From Shimazuella alba (lineage in GTDB: Bacteria; Bacillota; Bacilli; Thermoactinomycetales; Thermoactinomycetaceae): a DNA stretch of 64,000 nt. This document shows, piece by piece, positions 54,282 to 63,198 of this stretch. The stretch spans positions 53,650 through 117,649 of the forward strand of contig NZ_WUUL01000013.1 of NCBI RefSeq assembly GCF_009831235.1, read 5' to 3'. The notes under the pieces were generated by a model, which saw nothing but the letters and a program-made list of their open reading frames with translations, ran no database searches and was not told the DNA's origin. Within the stretch, counting starts at the first letter, position 1. Each line of letters opens with the position of its first letter. Made by a program: the position numbers and the translations under genes.

Positions 54282-55058
54282 CTACTCTCCTCGATAATGT
54301 GGTTTTCGTTTCTCTCGAAAAGCACGCAAACCTTCAAGTCTGTCTTTTGTTGGAATTAGTTGTTCATATGCACTAGATTCCAACTCCAATGCATCCACCC
54401 ATGGCTGAGAATATCCTTCATTGATAGCTTTTTTGGCTTGTTTTATCGCTAAAGGTGCATGACATGTAATCCTTTCTGCAAAGAGGATAGACTCTTTCAA
54501 AGCCTGTCCTGTCCCTGTTACTTTGCTTATAATCCCATTCAAGAATGCCTCTTTGGCTGTGATTCGCTTCGCACTAAATATAAGTTCTTTTGCGAGTGTG
54601 ATACCTGCTATGCGACGAAGTCGTTGTGTACCCCCTGCTCCTGGAATAATCCCAAGTGATGTTTCCGGCAAAGCAAACGAAGCAGTTTCATCTGCGATCC
54701 GAAAATCACATGATAGCGCTAATTCCATTCCACCGCCTAAGGCCACACCTGAGACAGCAGCAATAACAGGCATAGGGAAGTTTTCTATCTTAGCAAATGT
54801 TTGGCGAATCAATGTGAGGTATGCCCTAACCTCGCCCTCTGTCATACTCTGACGTTCTTTTAGATCTGCACCTGATGAAAATGCTTTGTCTGAAGAACTT
54901 GTTATGATCAATGTTCGGGTATGATTGTCCTGTGCTATTTCATCCAAAAGAGAAGATAATTGTTTTAATAAAGGTCTATTTAAAGCGTGGTAAACTTCTG
55001 GTCTCAATAGGCGGATGATGCAAATATGACCGACTTGCTCTTTTGTCAACCAAGTCAT
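54282..55058 (-). CDS. yngF: Enoyl-CoA hydratase/isomerase family, YngF type
   Basis: The 258-residue crotonase has ALNRPLLKQL, SGADLKERQ and GVALGGGMELALSCDFRIAD. PETSLGIIPGAGGTQRL follows with both catalytic Glu positions. In the leucine path it would hydrate methylglutaconyl-CoA to HMG-CoA. Its start overlaps the yngG stop (ATGA, 55055-55058). Confidence 0.9.
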   Translation of the reverse strand: MTWLTKEQVGHICIIRLLRPEVYHALNRPLLKQLSSLLDEIAQDNHTRTLIITSSSDKAFSSGADLKERQSMTEGEVRAYLTLIRQTFAKIENFPMPVIAAVSGVALGGGMELALSCDFRIADETASFALPETSLGIIPGAGGTQRLRRIAGITLAKELIFSAKRITAKEAFLNGIISKVTGTGQALKESILFAERITCHAPLAIKQAKKAINEGYSQPWVDALELESSAYEQLIPTKDRLEGLRAFREKRKPHYRGE

Positions 55059-55957
55059 TCTCCACTCACTCCTCTCTTTGCTAGATAGCTACGTAATACT
55101 TTGGAAGGAAGTGGTTTCTTTCGTATATTCTCCATCCAAGCAGCGGTTTCACAAAGTTCTGCAAGATCAATGCCTGTTTCCACTCCCATCCCATGCAACA
55201 TCGTAACCAATTCTTCTGTAGCGACATTACCCGATGCACCAGGTGCATAAGGACATCCTCCAAGACCACCAATAGAACTATCAAATGTAGTAATTCCTTC
55301 TTCAAGCGAAACAAAACAATTAACCAATGCAAGCCCTTTTGTATCATGAAAATGAACAGCTAATTTGCCTGCATAAGAGGATTGGAGGGAATGAAGCACT
55401 TGTTTCACTTGACATGGTACAGCAACGCCGATCGTATCACCTAGTGAAACTTCATATACCCCTAAATCAAAAAGGTCCCTACAAAGCTCTTCCACTACAC
55501 GAAGGGAAACATGACCTTCATAGGGACACCCAAAAACACAAGATATATATGCTCGAACTGGTAGATGAGAAGTTGATGCAAGATTTAGGATCTCTTTTAT
55601 TTGTTTTAAACTAGCAGCTATTGTTTTGTTCACATTTTTCATGTTATGCGTCTGGCTTGCGGAGATAAAAACAGCGATCTCGGATAGAGGAGATGCTTTT
55701 ATTCGTTCGAAACCTTTGGTATTGGGGACAAGTGCTCGATAATTGATTTTATGATGTGTTGGAAGGTCAACTAGCAATTGCTCTGCATCAGCGAGTTGGG
55801 GTATCCATTTTGGATGGACGAATGAAGTAACTTCTATATTAATGAGATTGGCAGCTATTAATCGTTTTATTAGTTCTAATTTTATCGTAGTTGGATAAAT
55901 TTCTGTTTCATTTTGCAGACCATCTCGCAAACCGACTTCTACAATTTTCACTTTCAT
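55055..55957 (-). CDS. yngG: Hydroxymethylglutaryl-CoA lyase, YngG type
   Basis: The 300-residue TIM barrel has VEVGLRDGLQNE (metal-binding Asp), VTSFVHPKWIPQ, and the signature SIGGLGGCPYAPGASGNVAT with the catalytic cysteine. It splits HMG-CoA into acetyl-CoA and acetoacetate, ending leucine degradation. It overlaps both neighbours by ATGA, so translation is coupled. Confidence 0.93.
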   Translation of the reverse strand: MKVKIVEVGLRDGLQNETEIYPTTIKLELIKRLIAANLINIEVTSFVHPKWIPQLADAEQLLVDLPTHHKINYRALVPNTKGFERIKASPLSEIAVFISASQTHNMKNVNKTIAASLKQIKEILNLASTSHLPVRAYISCVFGCPYEGHVSLRVVEELCRDLFDLGVYEVSLGDTIGVAVPCQVKQVLHSLQSSYAGKLAVHFHDTKGLALVNCFVSLEEGITTFDSSIGGLGGCPYAPGASGNVATEELVTMLHGMGVETGIDLAELCETAAWMENIRKKPLPSKVLRSYLAKRGVSGE

Positions 55958-56175
55958 TGACTTTCTTCCAATACGATCAGTGTATCTCCTTCGTTAACAA
56001 AATCCATTTCCTTTACGTGAATTGCAGTCACTTTTCCTGCTTTTGTTGCTTCTACCGGAATTAACATCTTCATCGATTCTAAAATAACTACTTCTTGTCC
56101 CGATTGAATATCATCACCGATGGAGACCAGTACTTTTGACACAGTTCCTACGATCGTCGCTTCTACTCTAGACAT
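55954..56175 (-). CDS. yngHB: Biotin carboxyl carrier domain protein, YngHB type
   Basis: The 73-residue protein is a single biotinyl domain with ESMKM and the biotin-accepting Lys36. It carries CO2 between a biotin carboxylase and YngE. It is the first gene of the operon; the biotin carboxylase (yngH), acyl-CoA synthetase and dehydrogenase that normally accompany it are not present upstream. Confidence 0.92.
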   Translation of the reverse strand: MSRVEATIVGTVSKVLVSIGDDIQSGQEVVILESMKMLIPVEATKAGKVTAIHVKEMDFVNEGDTLIVLEESQ

Positions 56176-56366
56176 GATGAAAACTCCTCTCTTTTTTTAG
56201 TATCTGCAAGGAACTATTCAGGATCTATTGCTGTTCCTTGCTGGTACTGGTGAATCATTTCCTTATATGCTAATCTGACTATAAACAAAACGGACTTCTT
56301 TTTTGAAGTTTTATTTATCTTCAAAAAATAAACATACTACCACTACATTCATAGGAGGAATAATGG

Positions 56367-56936
56367 ATGCATCCTGTTCCATTTTTACGAGGAGAAAAAA
56401 TATACCTACGTACCATCTACCAAGAAGATATTGCCAAATACTTTGAAATGTTATTTCAAGCCGAAACCAGAAAACTTACAGGGACACAAAAAAGTTTTAC
56501 TCTACGTCAAGTGGAACAGTACATAGAAGAAAAAAGTACTGATTCATCTTCTATTCTATTACTAATTGCTCTAAATGAGAATGATGTAGTTATTGGAGAC
56601 ATTCAACTGTTAGAGATCGATAACATTAATCGTAACTGCTACATACGTATTGCGATTGATAACCAGTCCTATCAAGGAAGAGGCTATGGTTCAGAAGCAA
56701 TGAAACTGATGTTAGAGTATGCTTTCGGTATTTTAAATCTACACCGAGTAGAGTTAAATGTGTTTGCATATAATGAGCGTGCTATCCATGTTTATGAACG
56801 ACTTGGTTTTCAAAGAGAAGGTATCCAAAGGGATGCTTTGTATTATGATCATGCGTATCACGATTCCATTATCATGAGTATATTAGAAGAAGAATACCGC
56901 GATCGATACATAAGAGAACAACACGTGCAAAAGTAA
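56367..56936 (+). CDS. GNAT acetyltransferase, RimJ/RimL type
   Basis: The 189-residue protein has KIYLRTIYQEDIAKYFEM at the N-terminus and YIRIAIDNQSYQGRGYGSEA (acetyl-CoA loop), then LNLHRVELNVFAYNERAIHV and YERLGFQREG. These are typical of N-acetyltransferases of the RimJ/SpeG-like group. Substrate unknown. The ATG at 56367 has AGGAGG 8 nt upstream. Monocistronic; the terminator overlaps its end. Confidence 0.85.
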   Translation: MHPVPFLRGEKIYLRTIYQEDIAKYFEMLFQAETRKLTGTQKSFTLRQVEQYIEEKSTDSSSILLLIALNENDVVIGDIQLLEIDNINRNCYIRIAIDNQSYQGRGYGSEAMKLMLEYAFGILNLHRVELNVFAYNERAIHVYERLGFQREGIQRDALYYDHAYHDSIIMSILEEEYRDRYIREQHVQK

Positions 56937-56956
56937 AGCCCGTGTTGTTGTTTTTT
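56917..56956 (+). terminator. Terminator of the GNAT gene
   Basis: AACAACACG (56917-56925) pairs with CGTGTTGTT (56941-56949), followed by GTTTTTT. The left arm lies within the last codons. Confidence 0.8.
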
Positions 56957-57047
56957 AACAATAAGGAAAAAGAAATATGGTAGTGATTTAGGAAATTACA
57001 AGTTCAGCCAAGTCAAATAAATCTTTTACCTTCATTCCTGTCACCCA

Positions 57048-57638
57048 TTATTTATGTTCTTTATCTAATTCTTCTGTTCGAGTCGCCAATCTTCTGGCTC
57101 TCTCCATAATTTGCACCAGTGTACGATAATCATCATTTACTAACTGATAATCTGATTCGACTGTTGTAAGTTGTTCTTTCATGGTTCTATTTTCTTTTTC
57201 CAAACGGCGTAATTCATCTTCTCGTTCAAACAATTCTTGCTCTAGTTGTTTCTGTTGTTTTTTTAATTCTCCAACTTCATTTTTATGTTGACGTAAAAAT
57301 CGAATGACATGATCCAATGAGTATTCATCTTCTTGATTTTCCAAAACAGGAACACTATCTACACGTACACTACTCAATGTTAAGGGAGTGGTATAACGCG
57401 ATCGATCTTGGCTCCTTCTTTGACGCTCTGTTTTTGCTACTTGAATGGCAGCCTCGTAGTTTTTACGAACGGAACTATTCCATCGAAAACCACATGCTGC
57501 TGGTGTTCTACCAAGTTTTTCTGCTACTTCTTCAAAAGCTGATAACTGTGTACCTCCATCACGAATATGACGTAGAGTCACCTCTGCTAATATCATATCG
57601 TCTTCAGAGGACCATGCATCTTGACGCTTTACAGCCAT
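57048..57638 (-). CDS. rsfA: RsfA-family prespore-specific regulator
   Basis: The 196-residue protein has an N-terminal Myb/SANT-like domain ([20 protein letters not shown], then [13 protein letters not shown]) and a C-terminal coiled coil (about 120-190) rich in Glu/Lys. RsfA tunes sigma-F-dependent genes in the forespore. In Bacillus it (ylbO) sits close to panE-bshC, so the placement fits. Confidence 0.88.
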   Translation of the reverse strand: MAVKRQDAWSSEDDMILAEVTLRHIRDGGTQLSAFEEVAEKLGRTPAACGFRWNSSVRKNYEAAIQVAKTERQRRSQDRSRYTTPLTLSSVRVDSVPVLENQEDEYSLDHVIRFLRQHKNEVGELKKQQKQLEQELFEREDELRRLEKENRTMKEQLTTVESDYQLVNDDYRTLVQIMERARRLATRTEELDKEHK

Positions 57639-57961
57639 GATAAACCTCCTATTCTAGGCAATATAGTTGACTATTTTATCCTATGCATGAATGCCGTACG
57701 ATAGTATGATCTCTATCCTTTTTATATCCTCAAGTTGCTAGATCTATACTTATCATGGGGATGAACAAAATATTTTCATCGTAAAATGCAAAGAAATGTA
57801 CCAAAAGAGTTATGCTATTCGATAAAAGATGTAACCCCTTCCAGTTAACTTCACTTGAACCAAGAATATTAACTGGGTATAATAAAGGGTGCTTGAGCAA
57901 ATGCTCTTTATTCGGTTCATTATAACGAAGAATGATTGAATTGGTGAAAGGCTGTGATTTC

Positions 57962-58186
57962 GTGGATCGCATGTTTCGTGTACTTGGTTTTTGGGCTTTA
58001 GCTATTGCGTTGATGTTTATAGCAGGACATATGTACACCCAAGCTGGACTATTCATCTTCCAAGCAATATTGTTTGTTGTACTTGGGTACCAACGTCTAA
58101 CAGAGAAAACATATATGTACTTATTTGGCAGCTACATGGTGATTTCATTCTGTGGAATGGTAGCTTATGCTACTTTTGTTCATTAA
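57962..58186 (+). CDS. DUF2626 small membrane protein
   Basis: The 74-residue protein has three hydrophobic helices and the family start MDRMFRVLGFW; the GTG at 57962 is therefore preferred over the longer frame. DUF2626 proteins are found only in spore-forming bacilli. Function unknown. A strong terminator follows. Confidence 0.85.
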   Translation: MDRMFRVLGFWALAIALMFIAGHMYTQAGLFIFQAILFVVLGYQRLTEKTYMYLFGSYMVISFCGMVAYATFVH

Positions 58187-58190
58187 TATA

Positions 58191-58215
58191 AAAACGACCC
58201 ATTAAGGGTCGTTTT
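58191..58215 (+). terminator. Terminator of the DUF2626 gene
   Basis: AAAACGACCC (58191-58200) pairs with GGGTCGTTTT (58206-58215), then TT. Confidence 0.88.
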
Positions 58216-58309
58216 TTATTGCCGCAACATATAGGTTTCCTTCCCCGAAATGCATATATTTTCAGTAAAAAACGATACACTAAAAAGGAAATAGCAAATT
58301 AAATGAGTC

Positions 58310-58459
58310 ATGTCTAAAAAGAAAAGATGCACGAAGTGCAGGGAATATGTTTCGGCCTAAAGATCCAAATATGACTATATATGCGAATCCTGTCAACAGA
58401 TAAGTGTCGAAGATCTTTTACTTACATTCTGGCAGGCAGTATATCTGTCCTTCATTTAG
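58310..58459 (+). pseudogene. Small zinc-ribbon ORF with an in-frame TAA
   Basis: The frame reads SKKKRCTKCREYVSA, TAA (58358-58360), then RSKYDYICESCQQISVEDLL to a TAG at 58459. The two CxxC pairs form a normal four-cysteine zinc ribbon split by the stop. Either a 50-residue gene killed by a point mutation or stop-codon readthrough; the former is far more likely. Confidence 0.5.
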
Positions 58460-58519
58460 AAAGATGTAAATACTAGTTTCCATCGCAGTGGGATGAAAGA
58501 TCTAGATCCCTGCACCAAC

Positions 58520-59590
58520 TTACTTACTCTGTACTAATACGTGAAAATTTTCTCCCATGCCCATCATCAATTGTTTGATTGCATTGCGATATTCTGGAGC
58601 TGTGTATGAAAAAATACCTGCATCTATTAGAAACATTGACTGACTACCATAAAAACTCGTTGTTAAAGTCGATTGTTCTCCCCAAAACATTAAGTCCGCA
58701 AAATTGACATGAGCTGTCATATCAATACTTCCTAATAATGGATAAGGATCATCTACATGTTGGTGGGACTGGTAGTAACGCATTGTCCCATCTAAGTAAC
58801 GAACCGAGTGCAACTCCCTAGTAGTACCACCATAGTCCAATGTCCAAATCAAACCAGAATGAACCCAATCTGCTACCTCTGTTATCCACTTCTTCGCATA
58901 AAGATTTACTTCTATTTGCTGACCTTCTAATATTTCTTCTGTTCGTTCGTTTACATATTTTTGTAATTCCACAGTAGAAAGGGAATCATGTATTTCCACG
59001 AGTTTGTTTTCCTTTTCTGCAACGTAAATCTCCCACCATACACCATTTTTCCATATCAATCGATGTACAGGGAATGCGTCTATAAGTTCATGGCTGAATA
59101 CAATAGAAAATGAAGCTTTGGGAACATCAACCAACTTGTCCACCCAATGAATTGCATATGGGATGTTACTCAATCTTTTTTGTTGTTCCTTTTGATGATA
59201 TGGGCTTCGTTCCACTGAATAAATCTGAAGGGATGATTTTGCTACACCTTTTAACTGAAATTGTGTGGTAATCTGCTGCAACAATCTGCCCTCTCCCCCA
59301 CCGATTTCGATCAAGCAAAGCGAAGAGGAAGCATTTTTCTCTTGCCAATACTGCAAAAAATAATCCGCGACAACACGTCCAAATAAATCACTCACATGTA
59401 CATTGGTAAAAAAATCGCCCGCTTTCCCTAATTTGGGCGTGGGCTTTGAGTAATATCCGCAGTTTGGATGATAGAGAGAGATCTCCATCACTTCGGCAAA
59501 AGGTAATTGCTTGTATGGTGCTTTTCGTAATTCCGATAAAATAACTTCTGGGATTCCTTCTACTTGTCGCTGTGAAGACGACCTGTCCAC
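58520..59590 (-). CDS. MidA/NDUFAF7-type SAM-dependent methyltransferase
   Basis: The 356-residue protein belongs to COG1565 (SAM-dependent MidA family). ISLYHPNCGYYSKPTPKLGK and GDFFTNVHVSDLFGRV are clear, and the SAM-binding loop is LCLIEIGGGEGRLLQQI. SHELIDAFPVHRL follows. Eukaryotic members methylate an arginine of complex I; the bacterial substrate is unknown. It starts with GTG at 59590 behind GGAGG and overlaps the rhodanese gene by 31 nt. Confidence 0.88.
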   Translation of the reverse strand: MDRSSSQRQVEGIPEVILSELRKAPYKQLPFAEVMEISLYHPNCGYYSKPTPKLGKAGDFFTNVHVSDLFGRVVADYFLQYWQEKNASSSLCLIEIGGGEGRLLQQITTQFQLKGVAKSSLQIYSVERSPYHQKEQQKRLSNIPYAIHWVDKLVDVPKASFSIVFSHELIDAFPVHRLIWKNGVWWEIYVAEKENKLVEIHDSLSTVELQKYVNERTEEILEGQQIEVNLYAKKWITEVADWVHSGLIWTLDYGGTTRELHSVRYLDGTMRYYQSHQHVDDPYPLLGSIDMTAHVNFADLMFWGEQSTLTTSFYGSQSMFLIDAGIFSYTAPEYRNAIKQLMMGMGENFHVLVQSK

Positions 59591-59892
59591 TCCAGTAATC
59601 CTCCTTCTAAATTAAAAAGCTTTTCAAATCCCTGTTCTGCCAGAATCTGAGCTGCCACTTGGCTGCGCATCCCGCTGCGACAAATGAGGAGAATGTTCTT
59701 TTGTTTATAGGAAGCGAGTTCTTCATAGCGATGTTCCATTTCATCATAAGGGATGTGAATGGAATTCTCGACATGTGCATCATCAAATTCTTCTTGTGTT
59801 CGAACATCCACAAAAACATAGTTATTTTTTTCTTCTTCAAATTGTTTGCCAAAAGTAGATGCAGGGATATGCTGGTATGCCATTTGAAACAC
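59560..59892 (-). CDS. Rhodanese-like sulfurtransferase domain protein
   Basis: The 110-residue single rhodanese domain has VFVDVRTQEEFDDAHVENSI and the active loop LLICRSGMRSQVAAQIL, where the cysteine carries persulfide. It lies between the thioredoxin gene and the methyltransferase on one strand. Similar to YqhL; thiosulfate or persulfide handling is likely. Confidence 0.88.
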   Translation of the reverse strand: MFQMAYQHIPASTFGKQFEEEKNNYVFVDVRTQEEFDDAHVENSIHIPYDEMEHRYEELASYKQKNILLICRSGMRSQVAAQILAEQGFEKLFNLEGGLLEWTGRLHSDK

Positions 59893-59904
59893 TCCTTGTT
59901 TTTC

Positions 59905-60429
59905 TTATGATGTTATTTGATTGATATAATATTGAAGCTGGCTTAGTTCTAGTGGTCCCTCGATTTTCTTCTCAATTACACCATCACGATTAATAAAAAA
60001 AGTACTCGGAATAGGACCGATCTTGTATTGTTTGACTACTTCTCTATCTTTATCCATCCAGATTGGGAAAGTTAATCCCATTTGCTGAGCGAAATTACTG
60101 ACAGGCAAGTCGTTTTCGCGAATATTAACAGAAACAACTTCAAAACCTTTGCTTTTATTTATCATGTAAGCTTGTTGAATCGCAGGCATCTCAGTTTTAC
60201 AGGGAGGACACCAAGTACCCCAAAAATTGATCATTACTGCTTTTCCTTTTAAGTCTGAGAGACTTCTCTGTTTCCCATCAAGAGTAGTCAACGTAAAATC
60301 GGGCGCTTCTTCCCCCTCGACTGGTTTACCACCTGTATCTGTAGAGACTTGGTATATTGCAAATCCTACTAACCCTATCAAGCAGAGAAGTAATATTCTT
60401 CTCATCCAATACCTTGTCTGTTTCTTCAT
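59905..60429 (-). CDS. ResA/TlpA-type thiol-disulfide oxidoreductase
   Basis: The 174-residue membrane-anchored thioredoxin has an N-terminal helix (about 10-27), then APDFTLTTLDGKQRSLSDLK and the active site WGTWCPPCKTEMP. It reduces apocytochrome c or spore-cortex enzymes on the outer membrane face, fed by CcdA. It sits directly after ccdA. A second such protein lies on the other side of ccdA. Confidence 0.9.
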   Translation of the reverse strand: MKKQTRYWMRRILLLCLIGLVGFAIYQVSTDTGGKPVEGEEAPDFTLTTLDGKQRSLSDLKGKAVMINFWGTWCPPCKTEMPAIQQAYMINKSKGFEVVSVNIRENDLPVSNFAQQMGLTFPIWMDKDREVVKQYKIGPIPSTFFINRDGVIEKKIEGPLELSQLQYYINQITS

Positions 60430-60448
60430 GTATTCTTCACCTTCAGCA

Positions 60449-61168
60449 CTAGAATCCGGTAAAACCGCCGGTAAGATTTGTAAACCAAGCGATAATAGCT
60501 GTCAATTGGTTGGTATATAAGATGATTCCAAAAAGGATAAGCAACCCACCACCAATTTTCATAACTTGATTGGAGTATTTCAATATCCATTTTGTTCTGC
60601 CAATAAAAAAGGCCATGAGAAAAAAGGGAATAGCGAACCCCAATACATACATGCTAATGTACAAAAATCCAACACCCAGCTGTGCTTTAATGGTTATCAG
60701 AGCGAGTACAGATGCAAGTATGGGACCCAAACAAGGAGTCCAACCTGCGGCAAAACTAACCCCAATCAGCATCGAACTCAGGTAACCAAGTCCTTGTTTG
60801 GAAACATCCCACTTCTTCTCTCTCATCATGAATTTGGGTTCAATAATTCCAGTTAAAAACAAACCCATAAAGATCAATAAAACAGCTCCCAGCATACGGA
60901 TTAGATCTTTGTAGTTAACAAACGATTGACCAATCCAAGAAAAAGTAAAGCCAAGAGCGTAAAAGACCAATGAAAAACCAAGCAAAAAGAAAAAGGTGTG
61001 TATCATTGTCAGCTTTGTTAACTCCGATGATCTACCCTTCTCTTTTAGCTGCGAAACAGATACCCCAGTTATGTATGACAAATAGGACGGGTATAACGGC
61101 AGACAACAAGGAGATACAAACGACAAAACACCTGCTGCAAATGCCAACCAAATCGTAACTTGTTCCAT
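60449..61168 (-). CDS. ccdA: CcdA cytochrome c biogenesis protein
   Basis: The 239-residue protein has six transmembrane helices with the redox cysteines in SFVSPCCLPLYPSYLSY and GWTPCLGPILASV. CcdA passes reducing equivalents from cytoplasmic thioredoxin to extracytoplasmic thioredoxins such as its two neighbours. It is flanked by ResA-like genes on both sides in the same operon. Confidence 0.92.
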   Translation of the reverse strand: MEQVTIWLAFAAGVLSFVSPCCLPLYPSYLSYITGVSVSQLKEKGRSSELTKLTMIHTFFFLLGFSLVFYALGFTFSWIGQSFVNYKDLIRMLGAVLLIFMGLFLTGIIEPKFMMREKKWDVSKQGLGYLSSMLIGVSFAAGWTPCLGPILASVLALITIKAQLGVGFLYISMYVLGFAIPFFLMAFFIGRTKWILKYSNQVMKIGGGLLILFGIILYTNQLTAIIAWFTNLTGGFTGF

Positions 61169-61182
61169 GAATTATATCCTCT

Positions 61183-61743
61183 CTACGATAACACATCATC
61201 GAGAATATCTTGCAACTCTTCTTTACTCATCTCACCAACAACTTTATGTGTTATCATCCCGGTTGAATCGATTACAAATGTAGTTGGAATACCGATCAAT
61301 TGGTAATGATCTGTGCCGATGGTCTGACCATCTTCATTTTCCTGATCCAAAAGGATGGGAAAATCATATTTGTATTGTTTCATAAATTTCTTGATGTTTG
61401 GCAACGTATCTTGAGATGTCTCATTTACCATCCGGAAATTAATCTTATCTTTGTATTGATGATAAGCTTTCTGTAAATGTGGCATTTCTTGTTTACACGG
61501 ATCACACCAAGACGCCCAAAAATTGATGACGGTTGGTTTTCCATTGGTTTTATACAACTCTACCTGTTGTCCATCCAATGTTTTTAATACAAAATTCGGT
61601 GCACAATTTTTCACTTCTACCCCTGTATTTCCTTTGCAATTGGCGTAGTTTACCACAGGTTGACTATTAGAAGCAGTTTGATATATCGCATATACTACTC
61701 CCGCAAGAAGCACAAAAATTAAGAACGTACGAATTACTTTCAC
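61183..61743 (-). CDS. ResA-like thiol-disulfide oxidoreductase (second copy)
   Basis: The 186-residue protein starts with GTG at 61743 behind AGGAGGAATCTT; the longer frame runs into the MBL gene and is not used. It has a membrane anchor (about 5-22), an unusual pair of extra cysteines (NCKGNTGVEVKNCAPNF), and the thioredoxin active site WASWCDPCKQEMP. The extra Cys pair sets it apart from the 59905 protein. Confidence 0.9.
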   Translation of the reverse strand: MKVIRTFLIFVLLAGVVYAIYQTASNSQPVVNYANCKGNTGVEVKNCAPNFVLKTLDGQQVELYKTNGKPTVINFWASWCDPCKQEMPHLQKAYHQYKDKINFRMVNETSQDTLPNIKKFMKQYKYDFPILLDQENEDGQTIGTDHYQLIGIPTTFVIDSTGMITHKVVGEMSKEELQDILDDVLS

Positions 61744-61756
61744 AAGATTCCTCCTC

Positions 61757-62383
61757 CTAGGAAAAAAACGGATTGGTTTTCCGTTCATGGCCAATCGTTG
61801 TAGATGGTCCATGTCCTGGGTGAACAATGGTATTATCAGGCAACGTGAATAGTTGATCTTGTATCGCATTAATCAGTGCTTGATAATCGCCATCACGTAA
61901 ATCTGTCCGCCCAATTGCACCTTTGAATAACGCATCCCCAGCATACACTACTTCTCCATCATAAAGGGAAATACTTCCTGGTGAATGTCCCGGTGTAAAT
62001 AAAACTTGAAACTCTTTTCCAAGAAAAGAAAGTGCCTCTCCTCCTTGAACTTCTATCTCAGCTGGAGCAAAAATCATAGGATCAGAACCAGCGAAATTCT
62101 CAGAGCCATTAAGAGATGCATCTGAAAGCCAAACTTGTTCCTTTTGATGCACGATCACAGGGGCTTTTGTGAGCTGTCTTAGTTCACCTAATCCGCCAAT
62201 ATGATCGAAATGTGTATGCGTTAAAATGATCGCTTCGATCGTTAATGACAGCTGCTGGATTCGATTAACCAAAATATCTGGATTCATCCCCGGATCAAAA
62301 ACTAACCCACGTTTACTGGATTCATCATAGAGCAGATATGCATTGGTAGCAATAGGTCCTAGAACATACTTTTCTATTTGCAT
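61757..62383 (-). CDS. Metallo-beta-lactamase-fold hydrolase, glyoxalase II-like
   Basis: The 208-residue protein has the metal-binding motif THTHFDHIGG, then TPGHSPGSI, the GDALFKGAIGRTDL block and the C-terminal HPGHGPSTTIG. It resembles YqgX, a bacillithiol-dependent or general hydroxyacylthiol hydrolase. I start it at the ATG at 62383 behind AAGGAGAG. It runs just upstream of the second ResA. Confidence 0.9.
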   Translation of the reverse strand: MQIEKYVLGPIATNAYLLYDESSKRGLVFDPGMNPDILVNRIQQLSLTIEAIILTHTHFDHIGGLGELRQLTKAPVIVHQKEQVWLSDASLNGSENFAGSDPMIFAPAEIEVQGGEALSFLGKEFQVLFTPGHSPGSISLYDGEVVYAGDALFKGAIGRTDLRDGDYQALINAIQDQLFTLPDNTIVHPGHGPSTTIGHERKTNPFFS

Positions 62384-62441
62384 GAAGAACTCTCCTTTGT
62401 TGCACACTAATGGATAACTGACAGAAGGGAGTTATCCAGAA

Positions 62442-62969
62442 ATGATGGCTTATCTACGTTTCATTGGTTTATGTAGCTTGGTTGCATGTTTTTTCGTTGG
62501 TTGTGCACCAGAAAACTCTGCACCAAAAGAAGTGTCACCAAAAACACAAAAAATTTCTTACACGGAACGGGTAAAACAAACTGTTCCCGCCCCTCAGTAT
62601 AACAAATCTGCACAAGATGTTTCCAACCGTCTTGAAACGATTGCAAAAAATATGCCTCATGTGAAAGATGCAACAGCAGTATCTGTTGGTAAATACTCAA
62701 TTGTTGGACTTGACCTTGAGGATAATCTAGATCGCGCAAGAGTGGGAACTGTAAAGTATTCGGTGGCAGAAGCACTCCACAAAGATCCAGTTGGCGCAAG
62801 AGCACTTGTGACTGCAGACACTGATTTAGTACAACGGATTAATAATGTGAACCATGATATCCAGGATGGGAAACCTGTTTCTTCTATTCTCCAAGAACTT
62901 GCAGGAATTGCAGAACGCATTGCTCCTCAACCAACAAAAATAGTACCAAAACAAGAAAAACCATCATAG
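62442..62969 (+). CDS. YhcN/YlaJ-family sporulation lipoprotein
   Basis: The 175-residue protein has a lipobox (VGCAPEN, Cys21) and the YhcN/YlaJ domain (SNRLETIAKNMPHVKDATAV, YSIVGLDLEDNLDRARVGTV, VADAL-like block). Such lipoproteins are found in spore coats or the inner spore membrane and affect germination. It is divergent from the MBL gene. Confidence 0.88.
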   Translation: MMAYLRFIGLCSLVACFFVGCAPENSAPKEVSPKTQKISYTERVKQTVPAPQYNKSAQDVSNRLETIAKNMPHVKDATAVSVGKYSIVGLDLEDNLDRARVGTVKYSVAEALHKDPVGARALVTADTDLVQRINNVNHDIQDGKPVSSILQELAGIAERIAPQPTKIVPKQEKPS

Positions 62970-62990
62970 ATTGATCGCTATGAAAGCACA

Positions 62991-63016
62991 GCATCCCATA
63001 CGGGGTGCTTTTTTTA
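62991..63016 (+). terminator. Terminator of the YhcN gene
   Basis: GCATCCC (62991-62997) pairs with GGGGTGC (63002-63008), then TTTTTTT. Confidence 0.85.
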
Positions 63017-63198
63017 TTCTATTTTCCAATTGATTTATCTGATCTTTTTCTTTACCATGAACACATGTGATATAGAGAATGAACGAAAGGAAAACAACAA
63101 AACATTTTACAACTATCATATCCTCCTATCTAACTATAGAAATCATACCACCCTACTCTACATTCATGAAAAACATACTATATTAGGGAGCTTCTATC

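Noticed and set aside
57730..58056. 108-residue minus ORF
   Set aside because: Covers the promoter and start of the DUF2626 gene; no ribosome site or family resemblance.
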